Of a stretch of DNA of 64,000 nucleotides, positions 11,932 through 23,122 are shown in pieces. The notes under the pieces were generated by a model that saw only the letters and a list, made by a program, of their open reading frames with translations, had not been told where the DNA came from and did no database searches. Positions within the stretch are counted from its first letter, which is position 1. Each line of letters begins with the position of its first letter. Made by a program: the position numbers and the translations under genes. This DNA is from Bryopsis sp. KO-2023. Lineage: Eukaryota > Chlorophyta > Ulvophyceae > Bryopsidales > Bryopsidaceae. The stretch lies in contig BSYQ01000009.1 in assembly GCA_030272585.1 (NCBI GenBank), positions 1,488,001 to 1,552,000 on the forward strand, given 5' to 3'.

Positions 11932-12793
11932 ACCTCCCCCTCCCCCCAAAAAAAACTAACAAACAAACATAGAATTGTCAGTTTTGAAAGAAGCCTGAAT
12001 AAATTTAAAAAAAAAAATAATTTTTTTGGCATGATTTCAACATATATTCGCCTCGTTAATTTTCACTCTTTCTAGTTTTTGTTCGTATTTTGGTATGTTA
12101 AGTGTGTTTGGATGCAGATCGATATTGCTTCTACAGATTGTTGTTATAGAATTTTTTGCAGAATCATTTTGCCGGCCGGAGTATATCTGGAAATGGCGGA
12201 ATGGAGTTGTTTTTTTTCGCTTGTTCTACTTGTTGTCGGTGGCTTGCATTTTCAAAACGGATGAGATTTTGTAATGAAATCGAAAGGAATTCGACAAAAA
12301 GAATGAATCTTTTCTCATTGCCAGATCATCCGAAGTTTTTTTGTTTCAACTCTGGGATTTCGATGGAGAAAGGAAACTATGAAATTTTTAAAATAAAAAG
12401 TTAAACTTGAGTTTTTTAAACGCTTGCTGGAGATTTTTTAAAAGCTTGCTGGAGGGAATTCTGACGCAGAGGCACGAAAGCTGACTGTCTGTCTTTTCAG
12501 TAATCCTGGAAGCTTTTGAGAGCACAGCTACCCCTAAATTTGTCAAGAGGAGTCGCCAGAGATTTTTTACTCTTGAGTGGAAAGTATTGATCCAAAACGA
12601 ATGCATACTTCTGTGACCAACTCAGGCTCGTTAATATTTGAGAAATAATTTGCAGCAAAAGCAAGGAAAGACAGATGACGTGTCGGCCACCTCCAACCGT
12701 TACGAAGAAAGTCCTTATGACAGACATGATATTGAATCTGAGCAACTTCGTCCTCCGCTTTGCATTCTGTTCACGTCCCACACTTGAGTTCCG
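11932..12793. other. Spacer between fusion gene and RPN12
   Basis: No gene seen. AATAAA at 11998-12003 probably ends the upstream transcript. A short duplicated phrase (GCTTGCTGGAG) occurs near 12422-12455. The right end, with more GC, is presumably the RPN12 promoter and 5' UTR. Confidence 0.4.
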
Positions 12794-15584
12794 ATGGCTT
12801 CTACCAACACGAGACAGTTCGCCAAAGCAGTGGAGGATTTCAAGGTACAGCCCGTCTTCCCAATTATATCTTTCGCGTTGTCAGGGTTGCGCTCCCTCCT
12901 CTTCGAATCCTGACGTTGGCTGTTTTTGCGCGTGATTTCTCGATCCGTCGGGCCACGTTCTTCGCCTGAACACGCAGACCTTGTTCAAGAAGGGGAAGTT
13001 CACGGAATGCGCGAAACAGCTGACAAACTTGAAGGTGCGGATCTGGGTTGTTCTGCCCCAATGTTTCGAATTTCGTGGTAGTTTGGGTTTGTGTGATCCA
13101 GACTTGTCGATCTGTGCTTCTGTATGGGCACTTTTTGGAAGGCTACCAGAGTCCAAAAAGCATTCTATTTTCGTCCTTTATGATTTTCCAGTGGGGTGTC
13201 TTGGGCTTAAGACAGGAAATTTACATTTTGTTGGTTCATTTTTTTTACCAAATGTGTTGCATCGAGGCAGAAAGCCACTGATAAGAAAAGGCCTTCCACT
13301 GAAATGCAAGTGAGGGATATAACCCACTGCTCAAACAAGAATAGGGTGTGAATTCGAATTTGAATTTGAAATTCTTTGATAATCTGTTTGTAAAAATGTG
13401 CCAAGGTCATGATGACCCAATTTCCTTCCTTGCCTCCAATCTGCAAAAAGAGCCCCTCTTCGGTGCAAGAAAATCAGTTAGCAAGTGAGTTTTTGGAAAG
13501 AGGAGTATATTTGAGGGGACGAAAAAGGGGTTTTGACCAAAAAATTGGGAAATAGATCAGCCCAGATGGGCCAGTTTTTTAGAATCTATTTTTTTTCTTT
13601 TATTATTCTTTTATTAATTTTGTATAGATCGTTGGTAATTGACATCCAAGATTTTGCTGTTCAAATTCTGTGTACAAATTCAAACTTTTTTTTATTTTTG
13701 CTTCTGTTCAGGGGAGGTTCTTGAGCTGGCAGTTTTACTGAGCATCAAGTTGGAGGATGAAAATGCGTTCGAAAGAAATTTCCTTCAGCTGCATTCTTAC
13801 TACTTGGATCAGAAGTGAGGAAAAAAAATCTCGTGCCACCCCATTTCCATTCAAAAAATTAAAAGAAAACCGAACCTCCATGGTTTCGCTTACCAACATT
13901 TGACCTCGATCAAATTTGTCTATTATTTATATTTTTTGATCGATTGTTAATCATTTTTCTATGGTTTTTCTATGTTTTTTACGTGTATATTCTCGATGAT
14001 ATTCTGCTTTCAGGACGCTGCTTCCACCATCAGACAAAGAGTATCTCATATTGGGTTTGAATTTGGTCCGCCTGTTGGTGCAAAAAAGAACGGCCGAGTT
14101 CCACACAGAAATGGAGCTCATCCCTCCAGAGGTAATTTAAAAGCAGAAAAAAAAATCAGAAAAACAAACAAACACCACCTGCTCCTTTCCCTGTCATTTC
14201 ATGTTTCGTAAAATTATCTGTGTGTCGAGAATTCATTGCCAAACTGCTTGTTATGTGTTTGCCTAGGTGCATGATTCTGACATTTACATCAAGCATGCGA
14301 TCAATTTGGAGCAGTGTTTGATGGAGGGTGCATACGACAAAGTTTTGAAGTCAAAACACAACCTGCCCGCTTCGGAGTATTACACTTATTTCATCGATCA
14401 GTTGGCTTCCACAGTGAGGTAACACAGAGTCTTTAAGTTTGGTTGAACCTTTGGGGGGAGGGGGGGGGGAATAAAGAATAAAGAAAGAAATGAAGAAAGA
14501 AAGAATTGATTTTTGAGAAAAGGCCGAGTCAGTGCTTGGTGAAAAATTGTTTATCGGAAAAATATGAATATCTGCGGTGTGGATCTGATGGGTATGAGTT
14601 TCACAATACTAAAACTGAGTGTGGTGTTTTTTTTATGGCGGGGTTTTGTAGAGATGAGATTGCCAGCTGTTGCGAAAAGGCTTACGATCGGTTGAAGGTT
14701 TCGGAAGCAAGGGAGTTGATGCTGTTTCGATCGGACAATGAAGTGGTGGAGTATGCCAACAATGTAGGTTTCCTGATGCTGCACTTGTTTTCGATGTGTG
14801 TGTGTGTGTGTTTTGTTTTAGTACCCATTTGACTTTGAAAGTGTGGTGTTTGGTCTTCCCGGAAGCACTGTTGGTAATGAAAAGCAAAAATAAAAAATAA
14901 AAAATAAAAATCGGGTGGGAAAATTAGATTTTCTGGAAGTTGTGGTGGGTGGTGGTGGTGTTGATTTGATTTGATTTCGTGTTATTGTTTAGATGGTGGA
15001 GGTGCATAGATCGCTACAAGAGGAGGAACGGCAAAGAATGATTGAAGATGGGGATGCTATGGACGAGGACAGCACTCAACCTCAGACAACAGTAAGGGAA
15101 AAACTGACTTCTCTGTGTTTTTGTTTAAAAAAACAAAGTGCTCTTCCCCAACTCATGATACGCAGCAGTCGAGCTGTTAAGCAGGCGCAGTTGGGCATCA
15201 TGCTCGCCACCTTTTTTCATTCATATTCCGAAAAGTCAACCCCAGTGTAAAAAGAAAGGGCTGTTTCAGCGTGTTATGCGATAAACAACTGAAGAGCAGA
15301 TTTCACGTTGAGAAAATGTGGGAAAGAAAAAAAAAATGCTGGAAAGAAAAAGCACATGTCTGAAGGTGACAGTGTTTTAAAATCATCGTTGCTATCGTGT
15401 TTTTTTTTTTTTTTGCATTATATTTATCCTTCATTTTTTTTTTTTGCCTCAGTGTGGTTGGGAGCTTCGTGATGGAGTGCTTACTTTCCAACCCGAAGCT
15501 CAGCCCCCCTCCAAGGAACTCTCCTCCATGGAAGTGATAAAAAGAGCGCTCATATATGCTAAGGAGCTGGAGAGAATTGTGTAG
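12794..15584 (+). CDS. RPN12: 26S proteasome regulatory subunit RPN12 (PSMD8), 9 exons, 300 aa
   Basis: Lid subunit of the 19S regulatory particle, which helps assemble the lid onto the base; it acts in cytosol and nucleus. Exons: 12794-12844, 12978-13034, 13406-13484, 13712-13814, 14014-14131, 14267-14418, 14652-14763, 14993-15091, 15453-15584. Family hallmarks are seen in order: TQFPSLPP, ENAFERNFLQL, ILGLNLVRLLVQ, RTAEFHTEMELIP, IYIKHAINLEQCLMEGAYDKV (the CSN8/PSMD8 core), DEIASCCEKAYDRL, and the C-terminal LIYAKELERIV used in lid docking. The start is the first ATG in exon 1 and gives a normal helical N-terminus. Exon 8 adds about 33 acidic residues (225-257) just before the terminal GWEL strand, a place where other RPN12 proteins are short. 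The rest is the usual family length. Wording of the motifs is closer to plant than to animal RPN12. Confidence 0.96.
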
Positions 15585-16382
15585 ATTAGACAACCATTTG
15601 TGGTGGGCATGGTGTTTTTTTTTTTTTTTCAAAATCTTTTTGGAAGCATCCGAAACGATTAGTGGTGGGTAGGGAGGGAATTACACACGAAAAAAAAAAA
15701 AAAAACAGAATATGAACTATCCAGATGGTGAAGAGAATCAAAAAGAAAAGAAATCATTCTTTCCTTTTGGAATAGGTATTGTGTTGTTTTTTGGGGGGGG
15801 CGATCGATGGACCTGATTCAAACAACCCCAACAGATGTAGCTGGAGTTGCGATATTCTGAAAGAGAATGGGTGGATTTCGATGCTGTGTAAATATTGATG
15901 CGAATTCAAGTTTTGTGGGGAAGGGGAAAATACAGAAGGGAATGCGAACGATGCAAGAGAAATCGTCACAGCACAGGCCTTCGTATTGCGGTGTTTTAGC
16001 TCCACTTAACGAACTGGCGATCGAAAAAAACATAAACCTTTCGTGAACCAGTTCTGTAGAGAGAGGTTTTCCTCGGAGTGCTTTCAGGTCTGTCAGGAGA
16101 ACCAGACAGAACCTGTGTATCGATAAATGGAGTTTCTTGGTGGTCGATTACAGCTAGTTCGATGGTGGCAAAAACTGATTCCAAGTCAAAATATGTTCTT
16201 TTAGAGCAATTGAGCAGCACACTACTCTTGCTCCAAAACTTCCAGTAGGAGATCTTTTGTGTGCATGGAAACAGCGGTCCAGTGAAGAAGTCAGCAGTCG
16301 CCGGCGTTACCACTGGTGCGACTACCGAACATCGGCCGTTACACCCCAATCAACATTCTCACGTCAAAATCATCCACATTGA
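15585..16382. other. Spacer between RPN12 and the AlkB-like gene
   Basis: No gene seen. AT-rich with A, T and G runs up to about 15800. The composition becomes more even toward 16000-16380, which likely holds the 5' region of the AlkB-like gene. Confidence 0.4.
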
Positions 16383-16607
16383 ATGTGTTCTCAGACGGAC
16401 TCAACGCGACGTCTTGATTTGAGTTCTGTGACCTCATACCCAGAAGCAGAACACCCCAAATGGAGTTGTTTTTTTATGCGGGGGGGCTTTTCTGGCGCGA
16501 GCACTCTATACCACAACTGGAGGGCAACGGCGGACCGCTTCGGCGTTACAACTCTTTTCGTATTTGAAACCGTTGGTTGGCGAAGGGGAGGTTCCGGAGT
16601 CGACCTT

Positions 16608-17846
16608 ATGGCCAAGCGAAAGTCTCGAAGCTCGACATCCGTTTCGAAAAGTGGCTCTCTCCCCGGAAAGGACAGTAGAACAGATGTGAATTCATCTGGG
16701 ACCGCCGCCAACGGAGCCAGTTCTGGCAAGGAAGAGACTTCCGCTGGGAAATCGACGTCTCGAGTGCTGGTGGTCGATAGACGTACGGTGGCTTCAGCCC
16801 AATCCTCCCTCCCAGCGTCTCGGTCTGACCCCAGAGATCTTTCTTCTGCTCCCAATTTTCCCGCAAGAACTCGTAGCTCGAATGGTGTGGCTGGAGTGAG
16901 TGATGTTGTCGGGACGTCTCGGAGTGCCACCGCGTCTGGAGCCAGGGGTCGGGGTTCTAGGAACGGATCGGGAAGTGGTCACAGTTATTTCACTCGGAGC
17001 AAGCAGCCACGTCCCGATGCAAATCACAAACCCCCTCCTCCTGAAAAGGGAAAACCAAAATCGTCGAAAAAGACGCCAATCTCTGCCGAAACCGAGCCGG
17101 TTCCGAATCCCTCCAGAATCCCCCCAATACCCGGCAAGGAAGGGGGGTTCATGGAGTTGAGTAAAGGAACGGGGGCCTTCGTGGGTTATTGGAAAGATGT
17201 GTTCAATTCTTCTGAGGAGATTATGGAACAACTGAGAACAGAAGTGGAGTGGTTGGACAAAGAGGTGGTGGTCCGAGGGCAGAGGAAAAAGCAACCTAGG
17301 CTGATTGCTTACATGGCTGACTCGGAGGATCTCACTTACACTTACTCTGGACTGAAACTGTGGCCGAAGGATTACACTCACACGGTCCGAAAAATCAAGG
17401 AAGTCCTCCAGGGGGGTGGCTATGGTGGCGAAAAATTGGATTTCAATTGTGTGCTCATGAATTATTACAGAGATGGGGAGGACAATGTGGCTTGGCATGC
17501 TGACGACGAGCCTTTGTTCGGACAAAACCCCACCATCGGCTCGGTTTCCTTCGGAGCTCGCAGAGATTTCATTCTCCGAAGCAACAGCGATGCGTTGCAG
17601 AAGTTTGTATATAAATTGGGGGGTGGGGACATCCTGGTGATGAAGGGCACCACGCAGGAATTGTACAAGCATTCCGTCCCGAAGCGGAAGAGCATAGGGT
17701 TGGGACGAATCAATTTGACGTTCAGAAAGATAGTGGAAAAGGAGAGGTTGCGGAAGGGTGAGGTGAGCCCTCAGGAACACCAGGGACTGAAATTGAAGAT
17801 ATCGAGTGCCCAGTCCGAAAACATCGACAGCGAGGTGGTTGATTAG
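16608..17846 (+). CDS. AlkB-family 2-oxoglutarate/Fe(II) dioxygenase (ALKBH2/ALKBH3-like), single exon
   Basis: Predicted oxidative demethylase that reverses alkylation damage such as 1-methyladenine and 3-methylcytosine in DNA or RNA, using 2-oxoglutarate, oxygen and Fe(II). With the start used here it has 412 residues. About 180 residues of Ser/Arg/Lys/Pro-rich, probably disordered and nuclear-type sequence come first. Then comes the catalytic core: NYYRDGEDNVAWHADDEP gives iron ligands His297 and Asp299; SVSFGARRDF follows; YKHSVPK gives His355; GRINLTFR gives the 2-oxoglutarate-binding Arg367 and Arg373. The spacing matches ALKBH2/3. The frame stays open upstream to an ATG at 16383, which would add 75 residues. 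I prefer 16608 because MAKRKSRSS starts the basic region, but this is not decisive. It is intronless among intron-rich neighbours, possibly an old retrocopy. Confidence 0.9.
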   Translation: MAKRKSRSSTSVSKSGSLPGKDSRTDVNSSGTAANGASSGKEETSAGKSTSRVLVVDRRTVASAQSSLPASRSDPRDLSSAPNFPARTRSSNGVAGVSDVVGTSRSATASGARGRGSRNGSGSGHSYFTRSKQPRPDANHKPPPPEKGKPKSSKKTPISAETEPVPNPSRIPPIPGKEGGFMELSKGTGAFVGYWKDVFNSSEEIMEQLRTEVEWLDKEVVVRGQRKKQPRLIAYMADSEDLTYTYSGLKLWPKDYTHTVRKIKEVLQGGGYGGEKLDFNCVLMNYYRDGEDNVAWHADDEPLFGQNPTIGSVSFGARRDFILRSNSDALQKFVYKLGGGDILVMKGTTQELYKHSVPKRKSIGLGRINLTFRKIVEKERLRKGEVSPQEHQGLKLKISSAQSENIDSEVVD

Positions 17847-18682
17847 CTGGGGTGAGAGTGCGATGCGGGGGGACTGGTGATGTCTTCCGGGGAAATTTGG
17901 TCTAGAGAACTGTTAGGGAGAACTGTAACTTCTGAACTTAGAAGAATGCTTTTTGGAAAAGTTTGTGCAGTCACACTTTTTTTGAAATTGTGAACTCCTC
18001 CAGATCTCTTCCCCGTGTTCTCTCTGGACTGCTGCTAAACTCAAGGAGTGTCCAGCGCATCCCTTTCAGCACTACAATGCAAGTGTCACGTGTTCAAAAA
18101 GTTGTAGTCCCTTGCCACATCGACATCAGAACAGGCGAATGGTCAATGTCTGCCCCCCCCCCTGCATGGTTGCCACTTACCATGCACTTGTGATCGAATC
18201 ACCACACTAATATTTTTGGTCCAGTACAATGCAATTTTGAGGAATTGCAGTGAGCGTGGGGATCAGATGTACCTTCTGCTTTCTATGGGCTTGCTTCCTT
18301 GACAATTCGACAGACGAATTTTTGAAAAGCCGAAGAATCAAGAACAGGACTTCCTGTAAAATTAAAAAGCGGAGAGGAGGTTCTGTATTGAGGTGTTGGT
18401 ATTTCTTTTCTGCTTTTCTGGGATCGGGAGTCAAATTCTTTTCAACCATTCGCAGAAAGAAGAATTGGGGAAGGAGAGCAGCTTGAACCCTGTCTCTTCC
18501 CCACGTAAGTGAAATGACTGATCTGAAGCTGTCAGAGTCCCACCACCTCGCGACGTTGCAGTCAAGTAAAAAGGGGGGAATCCTTACAAAAGGCGTCTCA
18601 GATCACAAACCGCAGGCCCCGTGTGGAATCGAAGCAAAGAAAGAGGCAGCGTGTGACTTGTGTGACCGAGAGACAGGAAACG
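17847..18682. other. Spacer before the secreted Ala-rich gene
   Basis: No gene seen. It holds the 3' UTR of the AlkB-like gene and probably the 5' UTR and promoter of the next gene. The frame of the next gene stays open upstream of its ATG but has no other ATG start there. Confidence 0.4.
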
Positions 18683-19411
18683 ATGGATCGATGCTCTCGA
18701 ATGGCGGCGCTGGTTGGGCTTTTGCTTCTCCTGGGGGCTGTGGCGCTGGGGCAAGATTCCAACGAATGCGTGGCGAATGCCTCCGCTCAGACGGATCCAA
18801 ACAATGCAACCGGCGAAGCTATCTCCAACGCGGTTGCCCAAGCTTTCACTAAGGCCATCGTATGCGAGAACGGCGTCCAGCCAAACAATCGCGACTCCGC
18901 CGCGCTGGCGATCTCCGTGGCCGTTGCGATTTCAGAATCGCGCGCTGCCGGGGCGGAATGCTTCGCAGACGCAGACGCCGCCGCGGAGGAAGTTTCCAAG
19001 AGAGTTGCTAACAAGGTCGGGGATGGGTTGGTCGGCGGCGCTCCAGGTGGATCGCAGCAGGAGCTGGCTGGGGTTTGGCTGGAGAAGGAGAAGCCGAACA
19101 TCAAGGAGAAAGTCAAACAGGGCGAAATGAATAACAGCGCCCCCGCGAAAGACTCGAGGGGCTGCGTTGATCTGAGCAGCATCACTGGATCGACTCCGAC
19201 TGCGGCGGAGGTGGGTGCTCTCTTGGATCAGGGAATTTCTCAGATTCTGCAGGCTGTCGCATGCGGGACGAACGTGGAAAACACCGAGGATGAATGCGCC
19301 TACAACGGGCAAGTTTTCAAGGGAAGATGTATTGAAGGAGAAGTCGCTGCCGAGGTCGCTGAAAAGAAAACGACTGCAGAGAAGAGAGAGGAAGAAGCTG
19401 GTGGCAAGTAA
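18683..19411 (+). CDS. Secreted Ala-rich, Cys-containing protein, single exon, 242 aa
   Basis: Family not recognised. A strong signal peptide opens the protein (basic MDRCSR, then a Leu/Ala core ending AVALG). The mature part begins with two helical, Ala-rich repeats: AISNAVAQAFTKAIVCENG and LAISVAVAISESRAAGAEC. A longer Ala/Glu segment follows, then a Lys/Glu-rich region, a second small module (GCVDLSSITGSTPTAAEVG...QAVACG), a Cys pair region near the end and a charged tail. Cysteines are spaced roughly one per repeat end, which suggests disulphides. The composition recalls silk-like or wall-matrix Ala-rich repeats, but I see no true silk motif. The start at 18683 is chosen because it places the signal peptide at the N-terminus. 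No intron is needed. Confidence 0.7.
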   Translation: MDRCSRMAALVGLLLLLGAVALGQDSNECVANASAQTDPNNATGEAISNAVAQAFTKAIVCENGVQPNNRDSAALAISVAVAISESRAAGAECFADADAAAEEVSKRVANKVGDGLVGGAPGGSQQELAGVWLEKEKPNIKEKVKQGEMNNSAPAKDSRGCVDLSSITGSTPTAAEVGALLDQGISQILQAVACGTNVENTEDECAYNGQVFKGRCIEGEVAAEVAEKKTTAEKREEEAGGK

Positions 19412-20171
19412 GGGGGGCAAAACTCAATTCCGTCCGTCTGGAGGAGAATCGAGCTGCGACAAATCAGGGCATTGCTGAGAACTGCTATTTCTGTATCTTT
19501 GGAATCTCCAGATTCCAGTCGAAAAGTTAAAAAAAAAGAAAAGGTTGATTCTGCCGGCAGTACTTTTGTAGGAGGGGTAGTTTTTTTGTTTTGTTTTCTT
19601 CTCGTGCCATGATGTCTGATTTTGTTTCTTTTGGATTTTTGTTTAAATAATGAGCTCAAGATCCTGATTTTGATTTTGGGGTTTTACGAGGTTTGTACAT
19701 GAGGGGTTATTGGACATCTCTTCATGGAAAAGTACTTGTGATCTATCTGGCTGGGGTGGAGGAGTGTTTTCTGTTGTCTGTAATCAAATATCAAGATCAT
19801 AGAGACTGGGTTCTATTTCCCCTGTTTTCCTCGGGAGCAGGGCAACCCTTTTCCACCAGTGATGCTTTTACATTCGATATGCTACCTTAACCATGCCCGA
19901 AATATAAAAAATCTAATGCTAGAATTCTTCCTTATCAAGGATTTGAGGTTGAGGTGGCACTTTGCAACCAATAAAACTGTAAAGAAATCAAGGAGAGAAG
20001 CAAGCAACTCGCCGAGCTGTAGTTGCTCAGCTTGCCGATTGCAGCGTTTGGCTGGTTCTTGTTGTTTGGCCTTTCCTCTTCTCTCCAACTCTTATCAACA
20101 TTATTGGACAAATTGAAGTTTTTCTAGATGGAGCTCACCCTTGCAGGAACGGCCCAATCACTGCGACTCAT

Positions 20172-20196
20172 TATTGTCGTAATCACAACGACAATA
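20172..20196. repeat. Perfect 9-bp inverted repeat (hairpin)
   Basis: TATTGTCGT and ACGACAATA are perfect reverse complements separated by AATCACA. A related direct phrase (GTAATCACAAC) recurs about 25 bases downstream. It lies just upstream of the CpG-rich island and could be a protein-binding site, but nothing shows its function. Confidence 0.5.
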
Positions 20197-20304
20197 TCAA
20201 AAGCTTGTAATCACAACAGGCAGTGTCAAAAGCCTACAAACAAAAAATGTAGTTTTGTATGTTCTGTAAGGTTTCTCCACACTGAGAAAACGGTTTGTTG
20301 AGAA

Positions 20305-20454
20305 ATGGATCAAATCGGTCGATTTCGTGTGGCGTTTCGCATGCTTGGCAGAAACTGGGGGAAGCAGATAAGGGAAGTCTTTGAACAACTCTTCGTGGAA
20401 AAGCGATTGGTTCGCGCAACACTGCAACACACCTGGCGACACACCACCGAGTGA
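20305..20454 (+). CDS. Possible 49-codon small ORF in CpG island
   Basis: The ATG frame encodes a strongly basic, helical peptide (RFRVAFRMLGRNWGKQIR then EVFEQLFVEKRLV). It lies about 300 bases before the next small gene on the same strand, so it may be an upstream ORF, a 5' exon, or chance. There is no family match and no other support. Confidence 0.18.
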   Translation: MDQIGRFRVAFRMLGRNWGKQIREVFEQLFVEKRLVRATLQHTWRHTTE

Positions 20455-20760
20455 TCGTGATGGGAAAACGTAATATGGTTGACACATCGCGACCGCGACT
20501 CCAGGACCGACTGGGCAAGGGCTGACGACTATTAGTCATTCGCGAAACTCTACAGAAAGGCTGCCCAAGCCACCTGCGCTTCGGGAAGGAGAGGAGGGAG
20601 GAACTAGACACCGCGACCTACACGACGAAGGCGAGCTAGTCACACGCGATAAGTAATACTCCGCATAAACCTGCTCGCAGCATCACATTGCGGTCGGCAC
20701 GCAAGGCGCAAAGTTTTTGTTATCAGGCGTACGTTTTTTTGGGGCGGATTTCTGTTCAGA

Positions 20761-21171
20761 ATGGAGATACAGTCCAATATTCCCAGGCACTCACCTTTTG
20801 AGAACTTGCCCCCGGGTTTGACGCGACTATCGCCTCCGGTTTTCTCCCCGCCCCCACGGGTATATTTCCCTGAAGTGGTTCCAGCACCTGACGTCGAGCT
20901 TGAAAATGTCGTGACGTTCCCCGTTTGTCAAGAAGAGTCCCCGTGGAATCGAGTCGTGGGTAGAGTGCGACAGGTGAGCTGGGAGCTCAGTAGCTCGATC
21001 ACTCGCAGCGGTTCGCGCTTCAGCCGAGAGGTGGTATCGCCATGCGAACTGGGTGCACGATTGAGTGGGCAACTGAGCAACAGTATCAAAAGCGTCACTT
21101 GTGCGAGATGTCTATCGTGGAAAGCCCTATTAAAATCGGTTTGGGCTGCCTTGAGAATCAAGCGAAAATAA
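20761..21171 (+). CDS. Small unrecognised protein, 136 aa
   Basis: The ATG frame shows three zones. The N-terminus is Pro-rich (LPPGLTRLSPPVFSPPPRVYFP). The middle is Ser/Arg-rich with repeated hydrophobic spacing (VRQVSWELSSSITRSGSRF and GARLSGQLSNSIKSV). The C-terminus is basic and amphipathic (CARCLSWKALLKSVWAALRIKRK, quoted in part: WKALLKSVWAALRIKRK). It sits in a CpG-rich island between AT-rich spacers, and codon composition fits coding. The layout resembles the gene at 23123-23984, including an RLSxQLS phrase before a basic amphipathic tail. I recognise no family; membrane-surface or nucleic-acid binding by the tail is a guess. Confidence 0.4.
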   Translation: MEIQSNIPRHSPFENLPPGLTRLSPPVFSPPPRVYFPEVVPAPDVELENVVTFPVCQEESPWNRVVGRVRQVSWELSSSITRSGSRFSREVVSPCELGARLSGQLSNSIKSVTCARCLSWKALLKSVWAALRIKRK

Positions 21172-23122
21172 CGCCTCTGCGCGGAATGGTGTCGACTTTC
21201 TTGGTGGGTTTTTGATGGCACGAATAATATGACGGCCGAATCGCGATGGTTTTTGGCTCCTTTCTTTTTCGTTTTAGTGTGGTTTGCTTTTTCGTTTTCT
21301 TGTAACTTTATGGGTGAGGGTTTTTTTTAGGGTTTTTTTCCTTTCTAAATGCGAAAAAGTGGAGTATGGTTTGGCCTTTTCTTTGTTTTGTTTTTTTTCC
21401 TGAAGGAAAAAAGAAAAAGATTATTTGAAAAAACCAAAGGCAAAAAGAATCATAGGGTGCTTGGGTGCGTCCCTGAGTGGGGTTCTTTTGTAGGCAGTAA
21501 ATTAGATATTGCTTTTTTTTCTTATTTTCCCCTTATGAAATTGCACACTTTTGACCCTGGTTTGTGATTTTAGTGCGCACGCCTGCATGTGTGTCATTTT
21601 TTTATGGGATTGTATTTTGGGAATTTGGGTTTGAAAAAATCAAAAAAACGCTGGAAGGCTTGGCTGACTCATCGATTGACAGCTTTGTCAATACAGTCTT
21701 ACATGCGATCTTTTTTTTCTTCAGTATTTTTTTTTTTTTTTTGCGCAATAGCAAGACAGCTTCAAGAGTGGATGTGGCATCCCTCTTTGAAGATTCCCCT
21801 TTTTCCACGTTTTTGGTCAAATATTTAAAAGAAAAAAATAGGGAAAGATAAATGTCAAAAGGGAAAAATCGAATTGTTCGATGGGGTTTAATAGAGAAAA
21901 AGAAGGAAAAAAAAAAAAACGAAAAAAACTATGAAAGAAATGTTATGATTATGTATGTTTGATGGTGCTGTCAAGTTTGGGGAATGTAGGTCGAAAAAAA
22001 AGGGGGGGGGGCAAAAAAAAAGGGGGCGAGGGGGGGGGGGAGGGGACGGCTCTTTTCACCTGATTGTGGATGGTATTAGAGAAGCACACTTAATCACGAG
22101 GAAGAAAATTGGATCAAATGCACTGGAAAGACTTCGTCAACTGGGTTAATTGTGAGGGGATAGAGGTATCGAAGCGGAATCACCACTCCAGTGAATGGGG
22201 GATTGGGGTTCCAAGATGATATGTTCCATTGGATGTTGGATAGACTCCATCAGGAGAGGGCTGGCATCTATTTCCTCGGGGGCTAGATTATTGGTAGTTG
22301 ACTTTTTTTGTGCACGCATGGCACTGGTTTGAATCTTGGTGTAAGAACTGTACACGAACACACCCCACTGTCGAAAGAAACAAGATTTTTGGGATCGAGG
22401 GGTCAATGTGGTTTGGAACTGCTGGGAAGAATGAGTCCTGCCCAGTTTAATCATCAATCAACAATTCAGGATGTACGCTCGCAAACAAACATAAGCGTAT
22501 TTAAAACGATGATGCACAGCTAAAAGTCTCATTCGAACTTTCCGACAATCAACATTGACGAACTGTTGAAATAACATTTTTACAGTAAAAAATATGACCC
22601 CTGTTCCAGTCGTAACTGTTCAAACTGCAGCAACTCCCCAACTGAATTACTCCTTTCCACAGAACTCAATCCACACAACGAAGCAGGAAACCCCCTCACC
22701 ATTGAGTTCTCTAAGAGTAAGTTTCACACTGTGAAAGTTCGGAAGGGCTTTCTGCTCGAAGGAGCAGCTCTGAAAAATCAAGACCCTGTTTTGTGGGGAC
22801 CCTGCACTGGGATTGCTACCATGACCACATCCCTGGTGTGGAGAATATTCAAATTTCACATCCCAAGAATAATTATGAACAGCCCGTCTAGCCAAAGTGA
22901 CCAAATTGTAAGCTGTGTCACCAAAATGCCAGATTAGTGTTATCGATTTTACACAACAAACAAAAAAACATCAATTACATTACACAACACTTGTGTGCAA
23001 AAGAGATTTCAGCAGAGCAACCCCTGCATTTCTTTCTCGTAATGGCATCAACTGTGTACGTTGAGAAAAGTGACTAGAATCGAGCCACCCGCGTGGTTTC
23101 CCCCTTCGACGATTGGGCGACG
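21172..23122. other. AT-rich spacer with homopolymer runs
   Basis: No supported gene. It contains T runs near 21700-21745 and a purine-rich block with two G runs at about 22000-22045. Short open frames here are low-complexity. Confidence 0.4.

Larger units (their letters stand above)
19412..20760. other. Spacer, becoming CpG-rich after about 20280
   Basis: No firm gene. The first part is AT-rich. From about 20280 the composition shifts to CpG-rich, which continues to 21200 and looks like a promoter island for the small gene at 20761. Confidence 0.35.

Noticed and set aside
16794-17780. 328-codon minus-strand open frame
   Set aside because: Exactly antisense to the AlkB-like exon, with no domain and biased composition; a shadow of the real gene.
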